Source: Tranzscheliella williamsii
Lineage: Eukaryota; Basidiomycota; Ustilaginomycetes; Ustilaginales; Ustilaginaceae
Direction of reading: 5' to 3'
DNA length: 64,000 nucleotides
Assembly (NCBI GenBank): GCA_023212725.1
Contig: JALBYF010000039.1
Span: forward strand, 115,947-179,946
The notes beneath the pieces are model-generated. The model did no database searches. It saw only the letters and a list, made by a program, of their open reading frames with translations, and was not told the DNA's origin. Numbering within the stretch: position 1 is the first letter of the stretch; every line of letters starts with the position of its first letter. The position numbers and the translations under genes were made by a program. Positions 1-9,675 of this stretch are shown in pieces.

Positions 1-1680
1 ACTTGCGCCTCACTGCCGGCGGCACGTGCCAAAGCGAGCAACGGCATGAGGAGCGGCGACTGTGAAGGCAGACAAAGGGGGACTCAGCATGCATACAACC
101 TCGTGTGCACAGACGTTACATTTCTGAGAAATCGTTCTTTGCATCCAAGACGTCGCAAGATGTACAGTACCCCTACTGTCACTGTAAGTACTCGTACTGT
201 TCAGTATAAGTGCCCATACCGTTCAGGGTAAGTATAGCTGACGGGTGGCATTACAAGATCAGCGGTGCAGCGATGGATGGGCCGGCCATGCGCAGCAGAG
301 CTTAGTGTCCGGTGGCGAACTGCAGTACCATTTTCCGAAAGAATGAGACTGCAGGACGAAGTCAGGTTTTCTAGGAAAGAAGCGAGCCGAAAAGGCAACT
401 AGGCGGCGATAAGCAGGAAGGGGCAACGCCGACCGTATGGCTGTGCTGTGTTTCTGCAGTATGGCCGCTAAGTGTTGGCTCATCCGAGCTGGTGAAGTGA
501 TCAGACTGCCTCGTGATTCACTGATTTCGAGCATCGCCTAGCCAGCTAGCTTTGTTGCTTTATCTGCGCGCTTGCCATGCACGTAGCAGCATTCTAATGC
601 ATCTACTTGTCCGTGCTATTACGCCAAGTTTACGCTTCAGAACTATGATCGCCCACTGGCACCGGCAACTAATCTCACTACTGTTGAGCACGGCCTTCGT
701 GCCTGCCCATCTACAGCCTTGGGCCAAGATAAGGCAAAGTGGGGCTGGGGAGGGCGGGCTGTTGCTTTGCTGTCAAGGTCAGCCGCCATGTGAGGTGTAT
801 GTGCTAGGGATGCCGAGAGGAGCTGCCGCGCAATTTTGTGCCGTGCTTAGGCCGTTGTTGTGCCGTGCCGTGCCGTGCCGCTACGGTTCGCCGCCGGCAT
901 GTAAGCCCTCTATTGCAGGCTTAAGTCAACCTAACTTAAGTTATAATTACGCTACTTGCACCCGAGTCTGTTCCAAATATAGCGATCCGATCGGCGCGAA
1001 TTTCAAACATGTCGCCGAGTGGTTTCGCAGCTCATCGTAGAACGATCGGCATACGACCGATCAGGGCGCTTGCCGGCCGATTCGTCTGAATCGGGTCGTC
1101 AAGTCCCCACTCTCTAAATACTCCGCTTTCGATTCCTTACACTTAGATCGGAAGATACGCATTAGCTGTACAAGTGGCAGATGATACGATGACATGTGTA
1201 GGGGATCTACTTCTGTGCACCGCCATGTAAAAGGTGGACCGTCACTTTAACACGGCTTAGAACCGAGAAGGAACGAAGTCAGTATGTTAAGTCGTGTAAC
1301 TGATGGTGACTCAGCCTTACTCAGCGTTTTCACGTGCTGGGCTCGACTGGCATCCACGCTCTTTTCGTTGGGCTTTTGACAGCCATGACGACATTCACGC
1401 CCTTAATGCAAGCCAAGGATCTCTCTCCACGTCGACTCCCCGTCTCCTCCCATGCCTTTTTGGGGCGGACTAACAGCGTAACCGGGTCTAGCGTCTGCGC
1501 AACGGTTTGGCGTGTGGCTACGGGTGTAGTTCCTTCTTCTTCCGCAGGCCTGCTTCTTCCTCGCCACCACCGACCATCCTTTTACGTTTGCCACTCACCT
1601 CGTGAACGAACCTTTTTTAGCGTTTACTAGCCCTTGGCCACTTTGTATCCTCTTTCGATCGGCGAAGCCATACTCCAAGC
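1..1680. other. Left-edge gene-free region
   Basis: No coding region is convincing here. The open frames are short, overlap on both strands and have no recognisable domain. Base composition is more balanced than in the genes to the right. A short degenerate tandem repeat lies at 162-235. The last 300 bases before the J-domain gene are pyrimidine-rich and probably form its promoter and leader. Confidence 0.6.
162..235. repeat. Degenerate 22-nt tandem repeat, about 3.4 copies
   Basis: Units at 162-183, 184-205, 206-227 and a partial unit at 228-235 align with a 22-nt period around GTAAGTACC..TACTGTTCAGT. The copies differ at several positions, so this is an old repeat. Confidence 0.6.
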
Positions 1681-2436
1681 ATGAGCGCACCTCTGCCAGA
1701 CTATTATCGCACACTGGGAGTTTCGCCCACTGCCTCGTCCTCGGAGGTCAAGGAGGCCTACAAGCGTCGGTCGCTCAAGACTCATCCTGATCGCTTCCCC
1801 AACGCCACCCCGGTCGAGCGGCAGAGGTACACACAGAAGTTTCAGACGCTCGCCGACGCCTATTACGTTCTTTCGGACACGGAGCGGCGACGAGAGTACG
1901 ATCAGCTACGAAGGTCACGGCCCTCAAGCGACTACTTTTTCAACAGCGCCGCTGACGACGACGACGACGGAGCGGAAGCCGCTTCCGAGTTCAACGAAAA
2001 GGAACAGGCTTACTCTGCCAACTTTTTCCAGTCCTTTTTCCCCGGTGCTTTCAAGCAGCAAGGCGCCGCCGATCCGTCCTCTAACGCTTCTCACGGCGAC
2101 AACGACCGACGCGGTGCTGGAAGCAGCCAGCCAGAGGCGGACGGCATCTTTACGAGCGTATTCGAAGAGCTACTACGCCCCGAGGTGCAACGCGTGGCGC
2201 CTTTCTGGAAGTGGGTGGGAGGAGCCTCGGGCACGGCGCTCGGTTTCATCGTGGGTAACTACCCCGGTGCGCTCGCGGGGGCGTTTGCAGGCAGCCAGCT
2301 AGGCCGCATTCGAGACGCCAAGGGCAAGAGCGTTGCTGAGGTGTTCATGGGCCTGGGTGCCGGTCAGCGTGCCGAAGTTCTTTCTCGTCTTTTACAGCGT
2401 CTTTTCAGCCAGCAGTCCGGCCCCATCCCCCAGTAA
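1681..2436 (+). CDS. J-domain (DnaJ/Hsp40) co-chaperone
   Basis: The 251-aa product has an N-terminal J domain (residues about 7-75) with the HPD tripeptide at 35-37 that stimulates Hsp70 ATPase, followed by the expected YxxLSDxxRRxxYD-like helix IV. An acidic Asp/Glu run and a low-complexity segment follow. The C-terminal third (about 180-230) is Gly/Ala-rich with small-residue spacing, like a glycine-zipper membrane or oligomer segment. No zinc-finger or substrate-binding domain of classical DnaJ is present, so it is a class III J protein. The start is the first ATG of the frame, directly before the J domain. Intronless. The next gene follows very closely on the same strand. The partner Hsp70 and compartment cannot be told from sequence. 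Confidence 0.9.
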   Translation: MSAPLPDYYRTLGVSPTASSSEVKEAYKRRSLKTHPDRFPNATPVERQRYTQKFQTLADAYYVLSDTERRREYDQLRRSRPSSDYFFNSAADDDDDGAEAASEFNEKEQAYSANFFQSFFPGAFKQQGAADPSSNASHGDNDRRGAGSSQPEADGIFTSVFEELLRPEVQRVAPFWKWVGGASGTALGFIVGNYPGALAGAFAGSQLGRIRDAKGKSVAEVFMGLGAGQRAEVLSRLLQRLFSQQSGPIPQ

Positions 2437-2471
2437 TCGACTTTTCCTAGATCGAACCACAGGGCAGAGCC

Positions 2472-3599
2472 ATGCGTACGCATACGCGTTCGAGAAAGGG
2501 CTCCGAGCCCCGGGCCAAGCCCGCCTTGCCTGCTCTCGCTCCTTCGGGCTCTTCTCCCTCTGATCCGTCTCGCATCCGGTTACCGTCGCCAATGGGAACG
2601 GACGCTGAAGGAGAAGCAGAAGAGATAGCTGCGGTTCAAGCCGACATGGAGGAGGATGATGCAGAAAGCCTCACGGAGGCAGCACTTGAAGAATTGGATT
2701 TGGGCATTTGCGAAGACGAAGATAGCGACGGCTATTCTGGCACACGCGCACGACGGATGCATAGCATGCTTCATGCCTATGCCTTTGCCAACGCGGAACA
2801 TCTGCCAAACACCGAGGTCCCCTCGTATGTGGCCAAGGATGATTTGCGAACGCGCCAAATGATTCTGGAAACGTTGTATGGCGACCATCGGCTGACGGCG
2901 ACACAGGAAGGAAAGGACCGGCTCTACGAACAGATTAGGGTATCAATGCTACGCTTCGAGCAGGAGAAAAACAGTTGCACAGTTGCCACTCCACAGATGC
3001 GTCCAAGCTGCGATGCGTACGATGGAGAAGAGGAGGAAGACAGACTGAGCGCCTTTGAATGGGCCAGTTCGGATGAAGAAGAGCCGCTGAAGCCGGAGCC
3101 GCCGCTGCGGTCAGGCGTCGATACTGATGGCGAGACACGGCGGGGACTGCTGGCCGAGGATGCGATCCCTGGAAGCGACACGTTGAACTGGGTTCATCGG
3201 AACGTGGCGGAGCAGCTTACAGGGAAGCTGGACCGGTTCTTGGGGGGTGTGCAGGCGGAGACGTGGGATCCGAGCTCGCTGGTAGCGCTGGGTTGTTTTG
3301 TCGACGAGTATACGCGGGCGGCGGCGAGCGAGGCCGTAGCGGGCCGGATGGCGGCATTGCGCCGGCTCGAGCAGGCGCGCGAGCAGGGCTTGGAGCCCCG
3401 CGTTGCAACCACGCCAGCGGCGCAGCGAGCAAGCCTGATCGCGCGCGCTAAAAAGCTGGCGCACGAAGTGGACGCACTCACCCGGCGCGGCCGCAAGGGC
3501 CGTCGCGGATCCAAACTCGACAGGCTGCAGCACGAGCTCCGCCAGACGCGTGCCCAGCTCCAGCAGAGCCGCACCAGCAGCAGCGCTGCCAAGCCCTAG
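2472..3599 (+). CDS. Acidic, coiled-coil protein of unknown function
   Basis: The frame encodes 375 aa. I do not recognise the family. The N-terminal 40 residues are basic and Pro/Ser-rich. An acidic stretch follows, then a helical region (about 100-155) containing an LRTRQMILETLYG-like helix, an acidic linker with Glu/Asp runs, and a C-terminal helical or coiled-coil segment rich in Arg, Ala, Leu and Gln with a basic RRGRKGRRG patch. The ATG at 2472 lies only 35 nt after the stop of the J-domain gene. The in-frame ATG at 2592 has a better context (CGCCAATGG) and would give a 335-aa protein, so the upstream 40 residues may be leader. Nuclear location is possible given the acidic and basic patches, but this is inference. 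Confidence 0.7.
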   Translation: MRTHTRSRKGSEPRAKPALPALAPSGSSPSDPSRIRLPSPMGTDAEGEAEEIAAVQADMEEDDAESLTEAALEELDLGICEDEDSDGYSGTRARRMHSMLHAYAFANAEHLPNTEVPSYVAKDDLRTRQMILETLYGDHRLTATQEGKDRLYEQIRVSMLRFEQEKNSCTVATPQMRPSCDAYDGEEEEDRLSAFEWASSDEEEPLKPEPPLRSGVDTDGETRRGLLAEDAIPGSDTLNWVHRNVAEQLTGKLDRFLGGVQAETWDPSSLVALGCFVDEYTRAAASEAVAGRMAALRRLEQAREQGLEPRVATTPAAQRASLIARAKKLAHEVDALTRRGRKGRRGSKLDRLQHELRQTRAQLQQSRTSSSAAKP

Positions 3600-4788
3600 C
3601 CATCCCTACTTCCCATTCCCGACCATCCCTTTCTCCTTTTTCCCTTTTCTTCCCCCCCCCACCCGGTACTGCGGCGCACTTAGTAGAATCACAAGAATCC
3701 ATCCATTTTCCTCTTATTCTTTCTATTAGCGCTGGACGCGGTCTATGGACATGTGCGTGGCGAGGGATGTGAGCATACGGTTAGGGTCAGGGGTAGACCC
3801 CGATGGCTCCCGATGGGATCAGGGTGGACGGCCATGCAGTTGGTTCAGAGCTACTTGGTAGCGGCCATGCGGCGCGAAGGCTGTGCTGCGCGTAGCTGCG
3901 GGCGGGGGCGATGGCCGGCGGAATCCACGCGCTGCCCGGAGCGAGGCGGTGCTTGGCGTGCGCCTGCGCTGCTGTGCTGGTAGCGCGCCGTCGCAAAACA
4001 CGTACGAAAGAAGCGCATGCCCGACCGACATGCATAAAATGGAGCTATTTACATCTTTTCCCACCAAGGCCGAGGCCTCACCCCTACACAGTCGTGAGAC
4101 GCTTCGGTGTACCGCCAACTGGCCCCGCTTGCCGCTTGCTGCTTGCCGCTTTCTCGCTTCTCGGCCAACAGCCCGCTGCCACGCTGCCTGCGTTCTTATT
4201 ATCCGCCTGCCCGTTGCATCGGCGCCGGCAAACTCATTATTGCGCCGACGCAGTGCCTCGCCTCACCTTGCCTGTGCCTATCTGATTCTATGCTCTTTCT
4301 TCTGCTGTCGTCATAATCCCAATTTCTCGCACCGCAATCACAGCGGCTATCACAATCGCAATCCAATCCAATCCGTCACTTCACAACCACGAAAAAACGT
4401 TGCAGAAGATTGGATCACATGGGACTGTGCCTAAGCCTGCGATAACACTTTTCCATTCACTTTCCACCTTCGCACTTCACCTTCGCACGTTGCCCTTCCC
4501 TTTGGCCCCCTTCTCTTTGCTTGAAGGCAGACTCGACCGTAGAGAGTGTCGACGAGCAGCCGCCTCCCCCACAACGCTTGGTTTGCTTGACCGATCCGGA
4601 GAGAGTACGTTCACGGTGAACCTCTGTGGAGCCGGCTCTCCACCGCAGCTTGCCTCCTATCCTGCTTCCATTGGCCCTGCCACAAAACTGCTCTCTCCGC
4701 GAACGCCCCTCTCGTCCTGCCTCCATCATCACCTAGCGCTGCTCTGCTAAGCTCGAGGCCGTCGATCCTCTTTTCTTCTCTATCCAGC
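3600..4788. other. Intergenic region upstream of the GT31-like gene
   Basis: No supported gene. The first 100 nt after the stop are pyrimidine-rich. From about 4300 to 4780 the plus strand is strongly C/T-rich, typical of a fungal promoter and 5' leader for the gene starting at 4789. Confidence 0.55.
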
Positions 4789-6699
4789 ATGGTGGGCAGC
4801 GCTTCGCGGGCCGGATACTCGCCCATCCCCACACACGACGCCGGTCCCTCCTCCGCCACCGCCTCCGGCTCCTCCTCCCCGGTGCCCTCTTCTTCCTCCA
4901 CTTCCTTACCCTTCACATCCACGCGCCAGCCGTCGCATCCACAGCCGCATCCACATCCGTATCCACATCCGCAACAGCATCCATATCCGCACCCACAATC
5001 GCGCCCACATCCACAAGCACATCCGTATCCACACCCATATCCACATCCGCACTCCTATCCACATCCGCATCCGAGCCATGTCGCCTTTCCGCCGGAACAG
5101 CCTTATGAACTCGTCGAAAAGGGCCGCCGCCCGCCCACCGCACGATGGCAACGGGAGCGCCAACCGCGGCCTGCTGGCAAGCTCGCCTCGTTCTTTTCTC
5201 TCTCCTCCTGGACCGACGGCCACCCCTATACGAGCCGCCGGGCTGATGGCGTCGTTGCCGGTCTCGTCGACACGGCGCACCGCTTCAAGACGCACCTCTT
5301 GCTGGCGGTCTGTCTGATCCTCACGCTGCTCCTCTTGCTCGATCGTCACGGCGGGTCTTCCTCTGCTTCCGCATCAGCCTCGCCGTTTTCGGCTCTCACC
5401 TCCGCCTTGGGCTTTCATCATCGGCCGGAAGAGGAGATGGTGCTCATCACCAAGGTGGGCTCGGCGACTGTCCACAAGCGGCTCATGATCCACCTCGCCG
5501 AGCAGCCCTTCTCGGAGCTGTACATCCCCAACCGTCTCTACGTCTCGGACTGGCCCGTCAAGCTCGGCCCGATCGAGTTCTACGATGCGTTGGGCAATGT
5601 GTCAGAGACAATCCAGAACATCGACGAGTTCAGGACGCTGCGCGAAGAGCTGGGCGCCTTGATGCGCAGCAACCAGGATCTGGACGACATGTCGGAGAAG
5701 GACGCGGGCTGGAAGCTGGACAAGTACAAGTTCCTGCCCGCCGTCGCCGAGGCGCATCGGCGCTGGCCGAAGGCCAAGTGGTATGTGATGGTCGAGGCGG
5801 ACACCTTCCTCTTTTGGAACCAGCTGGTGCGGTGGCTGGCGACGCTCAATCCGCAGCAGCAGCTGCTGATCGGCCATCCGACGTTTTGCGACTACGACGG
5901 CCAGTCGACCATGTTCACCCACGGCGGCAGCGGCATTGTCATGTCGCAGGGCCTGGTCGCGGCGTCGTTCGGGCAGGATGCCGACTTTGAGCATAGCCAC
6001 GATGCGCTGATTCAGAAGTCGGCGTTTGGCGATGCGCTGCTGACCAAGAGTTTCTACGATGCGCCCAAGGTGCATCTCAGCGAGCTGTCGGCGGAGGGAG
6101 GCGACAAGTTCAACAGCGATCCGCCGCGGGTGCTCAAGTTTACACGGGCGGTTTGGTGCACGCCGATTCTGACGTTCCACCATGTGACGCCGGCGGACAC
6201 GGCGCATCTGTACGACTTTCAGCGGCGCATCGAGCCGGCGCTGGGCGCGGGCGATGTGGTGCGGTGGGCGGATGTCTGGGACGAGTTTATGCCCGACTTT
6301 CTGCGCGCCGCGCTGGCCGAGGTGGCGCGCCACGCTGCCGAGCCCGACGCCGTCCGCCTGCCCGCGCACGCCGAACCCGGCGAGGTCGGCGTCGTCGCCT
6401 GGCAGGCCATCGAGGACTGGGACAGCGAAACCACCGACTCGCACACCGCCTCCCCCGCAGAATGCCAGGCCGTCTGCCGCTCCCACCCCGACTGCCTCCT
6501 CTGGTCCTGGCTCAAGGACGATCACTCCGCCCGCGACGCCCGCACGCGCGGCACCTGCCGCTGGACCGCCGACTTCCTCCGCATCGGCACGACCAAGCCC
6601 CACCTCGCCGACCTGACCACCGGCTGGATGGCCAGCCGCATCGCCCGCTGGCGCGCCCAGTTCGGCTGCTCTGGCCGCACCGGCATCCACTCCTTCTGA
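4789..6699 (+). CDS. GT31-like type II membrane glycosyltransferase with PAN/apple-like C-terminus
   Basis: The 636-aa protein has a Ser/Pro-rich cytosolic tail, a His-Pro-Tyr repeat tract (about residues 45-95) and one membrane anchor (about 169-185). The luminal region starts near residue 215 with a strand-helix pattern (VLITKVGSATVHKRL) like fungal GT31/fringe-type proteins. A WYVMVEADTFLFW segment (about 331-343) holds the DxD-equivalent as EAD, followed by a GGSGIVMS motif. Residues about 538-605 are Cys-containing (EC..VC....DCLLW) and resemble a PAN/apple module, often found C-terminal in fungal GT31 proteins. A Golgi glycan-modifying role is inferred; donor and acceptor are unknown. 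Intronless. Synonymous codons switch from G-ending to C-ending near 6295. Confidence 0.8.
   Translation: MVGSASRAGYSPIPTHDAGPSSATASGSSSPVPSSSSTSLPFTSTRQPSHPQPHPHPYPHPQQHPYPHPQSRPHPQAHPYPHPYPHPHSYPHPHPSHVAFPPEQPYELVEKGRRPPTARWQRERQPRPAGKLASFFSLSSWTDGHPYTSRRADGVVAGLVDTAHRFKTHLLLAVCLILTLLLLLDRHGGSSSASASASPFSALTSALGFHHRPEEEMVLITKVGSATVHKRLMIHLAEQPFSELYIPNRLYVSDWPVKLGPIEFYDALGNVSETIQNIDEFRTLREELGALMRSNQDLDDMSEKDAGWKLDKYKFLPAVAEAHRRWPKAKWYVMVEADTFLFWNQLVRWLATLNPQQQLLIGHPTFCDYDGQSTMFTHGGSGIVMSQGLVAASFGQDADFEHSHDALIQKSAFGDALLTKSFYDAPKVHLSELSAEGGDKFNSDPPRVLKFTRAVWCTPILTFHHVTPADTAHLYDFQRRIEPALGAGDVVRWADVWDEFMPDFLRAALAEVARHAAEPDAVRLPAHAEPGEVGVVAWQAIEDWDSETTDSHTASPAECQAVCRSHPDCLLWSWLKDDHSARDARTRGTCRWTADFLRIGTTKPHLADLTTGWMASRIARWRAQFGCSGRTGIHSF
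4933..5075 (+). repeat. CAT-CCA/CCG/TAT codon repeat encoding a His-Pro-Tyr tract
   Basis: Irregular repeats of 6 and 12 nt (CATCCRCATCCGTAT-like) encode alternating His-Pro with Tyr and Gln insertions in the cytosolic tail of the GT31-like protein. Length variation between strains is likely. Confidence 0.8.
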
Positions 6700-6773
6700 C
6701 CTCCCCCACCCATATTATCTGTATATCACGCTGGCACTGTCTCGGTCTGTCTAGCTTGCTATTGCGGGGGGTG

Positions 6774-7601
6774 TTAGCGGCGCGCGCGCGCCATCTCGAT
6801 GAATGCGTATTTTGCGGTCCAGTCCAGCGCGGTTCGCTTGAGGCGGGCAAGCGCGGCGAGTTCGTCGATCGGGCGCGGATGGTTCGCGGGGAGGGTTTTC
6901 GTGCGGAGGGTGACGGAGCGGAGGGTGGTGGTGGTGAGGAGGGTGGTGATGTGGGCGCGCAGGCTGGCGGGGGCCGAGTAGACGGGCGAGGGGGCGAGGG
7001 GGGTGGGGGGTGGGTAGCGGATGGCAACGAGGGTGAGGGGGGTGGGGGGGGGTGGGATGCAGGCGAGCAGCGCGCGGTTGTTCGAGGTGACCAGTTCCGG
7101 GAAGATGACGAGCGGGCGCGGGAGGGTCTCGAGCGAAGCGTGCGGGGTGAGGTGGTGCGAGCGTGCCTCTGCGCGCGATAGCGGCTGGCGGCCGGCGCGC
7201 ACCACCGCCGTCCGCAGCGGCAGGCCGACATACCCCACAATGCGTGCCTCGCTCGCCACCCCCTCCACCACCGCCCCCGCAAACACCGCCCCAGGACACA
7301 CCACCCCCATCAGCACCACATCCACCCAGCTCGCATGGTTCGCAACCACCACCTCCCCCCCCACCGCCCCGCGCACCCGCCAGAATCCAAGACTCGCAAG
7401 CACCACCCGCAACCACACCCCCCACCCCGTCATCACATACAGCATCCACCCCACCCCCCCCACCACCGCTCGCACCACCCCCACCACCCCCAGCACCACC
7501 CGCACCAACCACCCCCCTCCTCCGCCGCCAACCGCCACCGGCGCCAGAAACACCTGGATCCCCGTCCCTGCATCCCGAAACCGCGAGTACTTTTCCGCCA
7601 T
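6774..7601 (-). CDS. 1-acyl-glycerophosphate acyltransferase-like protein (PlsC/LPLAT family, Vps66-like)
   Basis: The product is about 275 aa when started at the ATG at 7601, which gives the N-terminus MAEKYSRFRDAGTGI. That sequence matches the short N-terminal signature of fungal Vps66-type acyltransferases. Two hydrophobic segments follow. The NHASWVDVV block supplies the catalytic HX4D motif, and FPELVTSN corresponds to the FPEGTxSN acceptor-binding block, with the usual EG replaced by EL. The family transfers acyl chains to lysophospholipids in ER or Golgi membranes. The frame is open upstream to 7823, but that extension is low-complexity and is probably leader. Convergent with the GT31-like gene (75 bp between stops). 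Confidence 0.8.
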   Translation of the reverse strand: MAEKYSRFRDAGTGIQVFLAPVAVGGGGGGWLVRVVLGVVGVVRAVVGGVGWMLYVMTGWGVWLRVVLASLGFWRVRGAVGGEVVVANHASWVDVVLMGVVCPGAVFAGAVVEGVASEARIVGYVGLPLRTAVVRAGRQPLSRAEARSHHLTPHASLETLPRPLVIFPELVTSNNRALLACIPPPPTPLTLVAIRYPPPTPLAPSPVYSAPASLRAHITTLLTTTTLRSVTLRTKTLPANHPRPIDELAALARLKRTALDWTAKYAFIEMARARR

Positions 7602-7866
7602 CTTGTGCGTACTGCCGCTGTGCTGTGCTTGCCTGCTGTCTCTTGCCGCACTGGGATGATGGAGGCGTGCTGCATCAATGGCCCGCCTGTGCTGATTCTT
7701 TCTTCTGCCGCGTCGCGCTTGCGATCTAACAGGCGGAGACTCGCCAAGCGTCACCAAGCGTGGGCTCTCGATCCCCCCTGCCCTTGCACACTGCGCGGAT
7801 GGTGACTCGATAGAATTCGGCATGCTGCGCAGTGGTATGTGGATGGTAGAGGGAAGGGGTGGGGGT

Positions 7867-9358
7867 TTAGCCGAGGGGGCAGCGGCGACGGTTGTGGCCG
7901 TATTCTTTGCAGTTGCTGCAGCGGGCGGAGCCTTTTCCGGAGCTGGGCGGGGCGGGGGGGGTGGTGGAGGGGGTGTGGGGGGTGGTGACGGCCGCGAGCG
8001 GGTTGGCGCGCGGGGGGGCGCGGGTGGGGGTGCGCGGTGGCGCGCTGCCGTTCACCCCGCGCCCCAGCGCCATGGACCGCGCGCCCCCGCCCGCCACCAA
8101 AAGCGGCAAGCCCGGCGAAGTAGGCACCACCACCCCCGACGCCACCGACCCACTCCCGCCACTACCACCCGCCAGCTTGCGCTTCTTGCGCACCGACTTG
8201 TCAACGCGCAACTCGGCGCGCACTACCACCGCCTCGAGCTCCTTCTCCAGCACCCCCCTCGCTCCCAGATCCGACTTGTCCCACACTCCCAGCAGATGCA
8301 GCAGACTGCGTTCAAACGACGGCTTGACGCCGCCCTCGCCCGCGCCCATCTCGGCCGTCATGTCCGCTTCCACCTCCACCCCACCACCCGCCCCACCGGG
8401 ATGCGTGGGCGCCGCAATGCTCGTCGCCACAGCAGGCGGCGTGATCACCCCAAGCTGATGCGCCGACGACGCGGCTCCCAGCAGGCCATGATTCGTAGGA
8501 GTCATCTGTTGCTGCTGTTGTTGCTGGTGTGGCGGTTGCTGCTGTTGTTGTTGCTGGTGTGATTGTTGCTGCTGCTGCTGGTGTTGTTGTTGCTGCTGCT
8601 GTTGTTTCCGCGCCAGGGCGGTATGGGCGGTATGGGCGGTATGAGCGGTAGTGGCGGTGCCGTTGCTGGTGGTAGGCGTCGGCGTACCGGTTAAATTGGC
8701 AGCCTGGGCGACGGCGTTGGCGGCTGCGTTGCCCGAGGAGTGGGTGGGTGTCGACGACTGAGACTCCTGTGCCTTTCTGTGATTCTTGATCCGGCGGACC
8801 TGGCTGGGCAGATTCTCGCGGTCGGATTCCATCGGATGATTGTGCCTGCCCTCGAGGATCCTGAGCTCCATCTTGCCCGTCTTCCAGTTCTTCGTACATT
8901 GCACACGGAACGGACAGCCGATCTTGAGGGAACCACGCTTGCGCCGCTCCTTTTCCTTGGGGATCTGGCGCTTCTTGGAATTGGGCGTGCCGTCCGGGTT
9001 GGTGGATTCGGGATAGCCACCTCGATAGCATGACCAGCAGATACGCGTTTGGTTGTTGGCGGACCACTGGATGCGTATGTCAAAACCTTGCGAGAGCGCA
9101 TAGGTATGCATGTAGTTGGAGGCGCTCTCGAGGTTGTCAAAGTCCAGCTCGAGCGGCATGGAGGGCGGCGCAACCAGACCGTCTTGATCGGTGACGCCCG
9201 GTGGGGCATGGTTGGCGGCTTGCTGTTGTTGCTGCTGTTGCTGTTGCTGCTGCACGTGGTGGTGCTGTGCTGCTGCTGCGGCAGCGGCAGCTGCAGCCGC
9301 CTGCTGTTGTTGATGTTGCTGCTGGTGTTGCTGCTGCTGGTGTTGCTGATGCTGCTGC

Positions 9359-9389
<31 letters not shown>

Positions 9390-9675
9390 GGTGTTGCTGC
9401 TGGTGCTGTTGCTGCGGATGCTGGTGTTGCTGCGGGTGCTGGTGCTGGTGCTGTTGCTGCTGCTGAACCTGCGCACTGTGCTGTTGTTGCGGAGTTGCAC
9501 TGCCTGATGGCGCCATGGGGAAAGAGTGCGAGGAGATGGTGCTGCTCAGCAGGGAGGCATTGGCGCCAGGGGAAGGGGAGGGGCCGCCGTGGCCATGGCC
9601 ATAGCCGATGGGAGGTAGCCCTGCAGTGAGGAAATTCGGATGGTGGCTGCTGTTGTGCGAGTGATGGTAAGACAT
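7867..9675 (-). CDS. Poly-Q zinc-finger protein with FAR1-type domain and C-terminal zinc knuckle
   Basis: The 602-aa protein begins with a His/Ser-rich segment and then a long tract of Gln with His and Ala (about residues 65-175). A single compact domain follows (about 200-300): CWSCYRGG, a Lys/Arg-rich loop, GCPFRVQC and RHNHP. This is the spacing of the FAR1/WRKY-GCM1-type zinc finger that sits at the N-terminus of MULE transposases and of transcription factors derived from them. More Gln tracts follow. The last 20 residues form a CCHC knuckle (CSNCKEYGHNRRRC). No transposase catalytic domain is present, so a DNA-binding regulator is more likely than an element. Targets are unknown. Start chosen at the only upstream ATG, 9675. 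Confidence 0.78.
8505..9475 (-). repeat. CAG/CAA trinucleotide tracts coding poly-Gln
   Basis: Imperfect CAG/CAA runs lie at about 8505-8610 and 9220-9470, including an uninterrupted CAA-type run near 9357-9390, and encode the Gln tracts of the FAR1-type protein. Mixed codons make slippage less frequent than in pure repeats, but length polymorphism is expected. Confidence 0.8.

Noticed and set aside
552..1040. 162-codon frame near the left edge
   Set aside because: No ATG at its start, no domain, and no codon bias like the real genes.
5602..6690. 362-codon minus-strand frame opposite the GT31-like gene
   Set aside because: Low-complexity Gly/Arg/Val product with no domain; it is antisense to a well-supported gene and is expected from GC-rich codon bias.
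6512..7729. Pro/Thr/His-rich frames on both strands over the acyltransferase gene
   Set aside because: They arise from C- and G-rich skew blocks; the acyltransferase motifs are in another frame.
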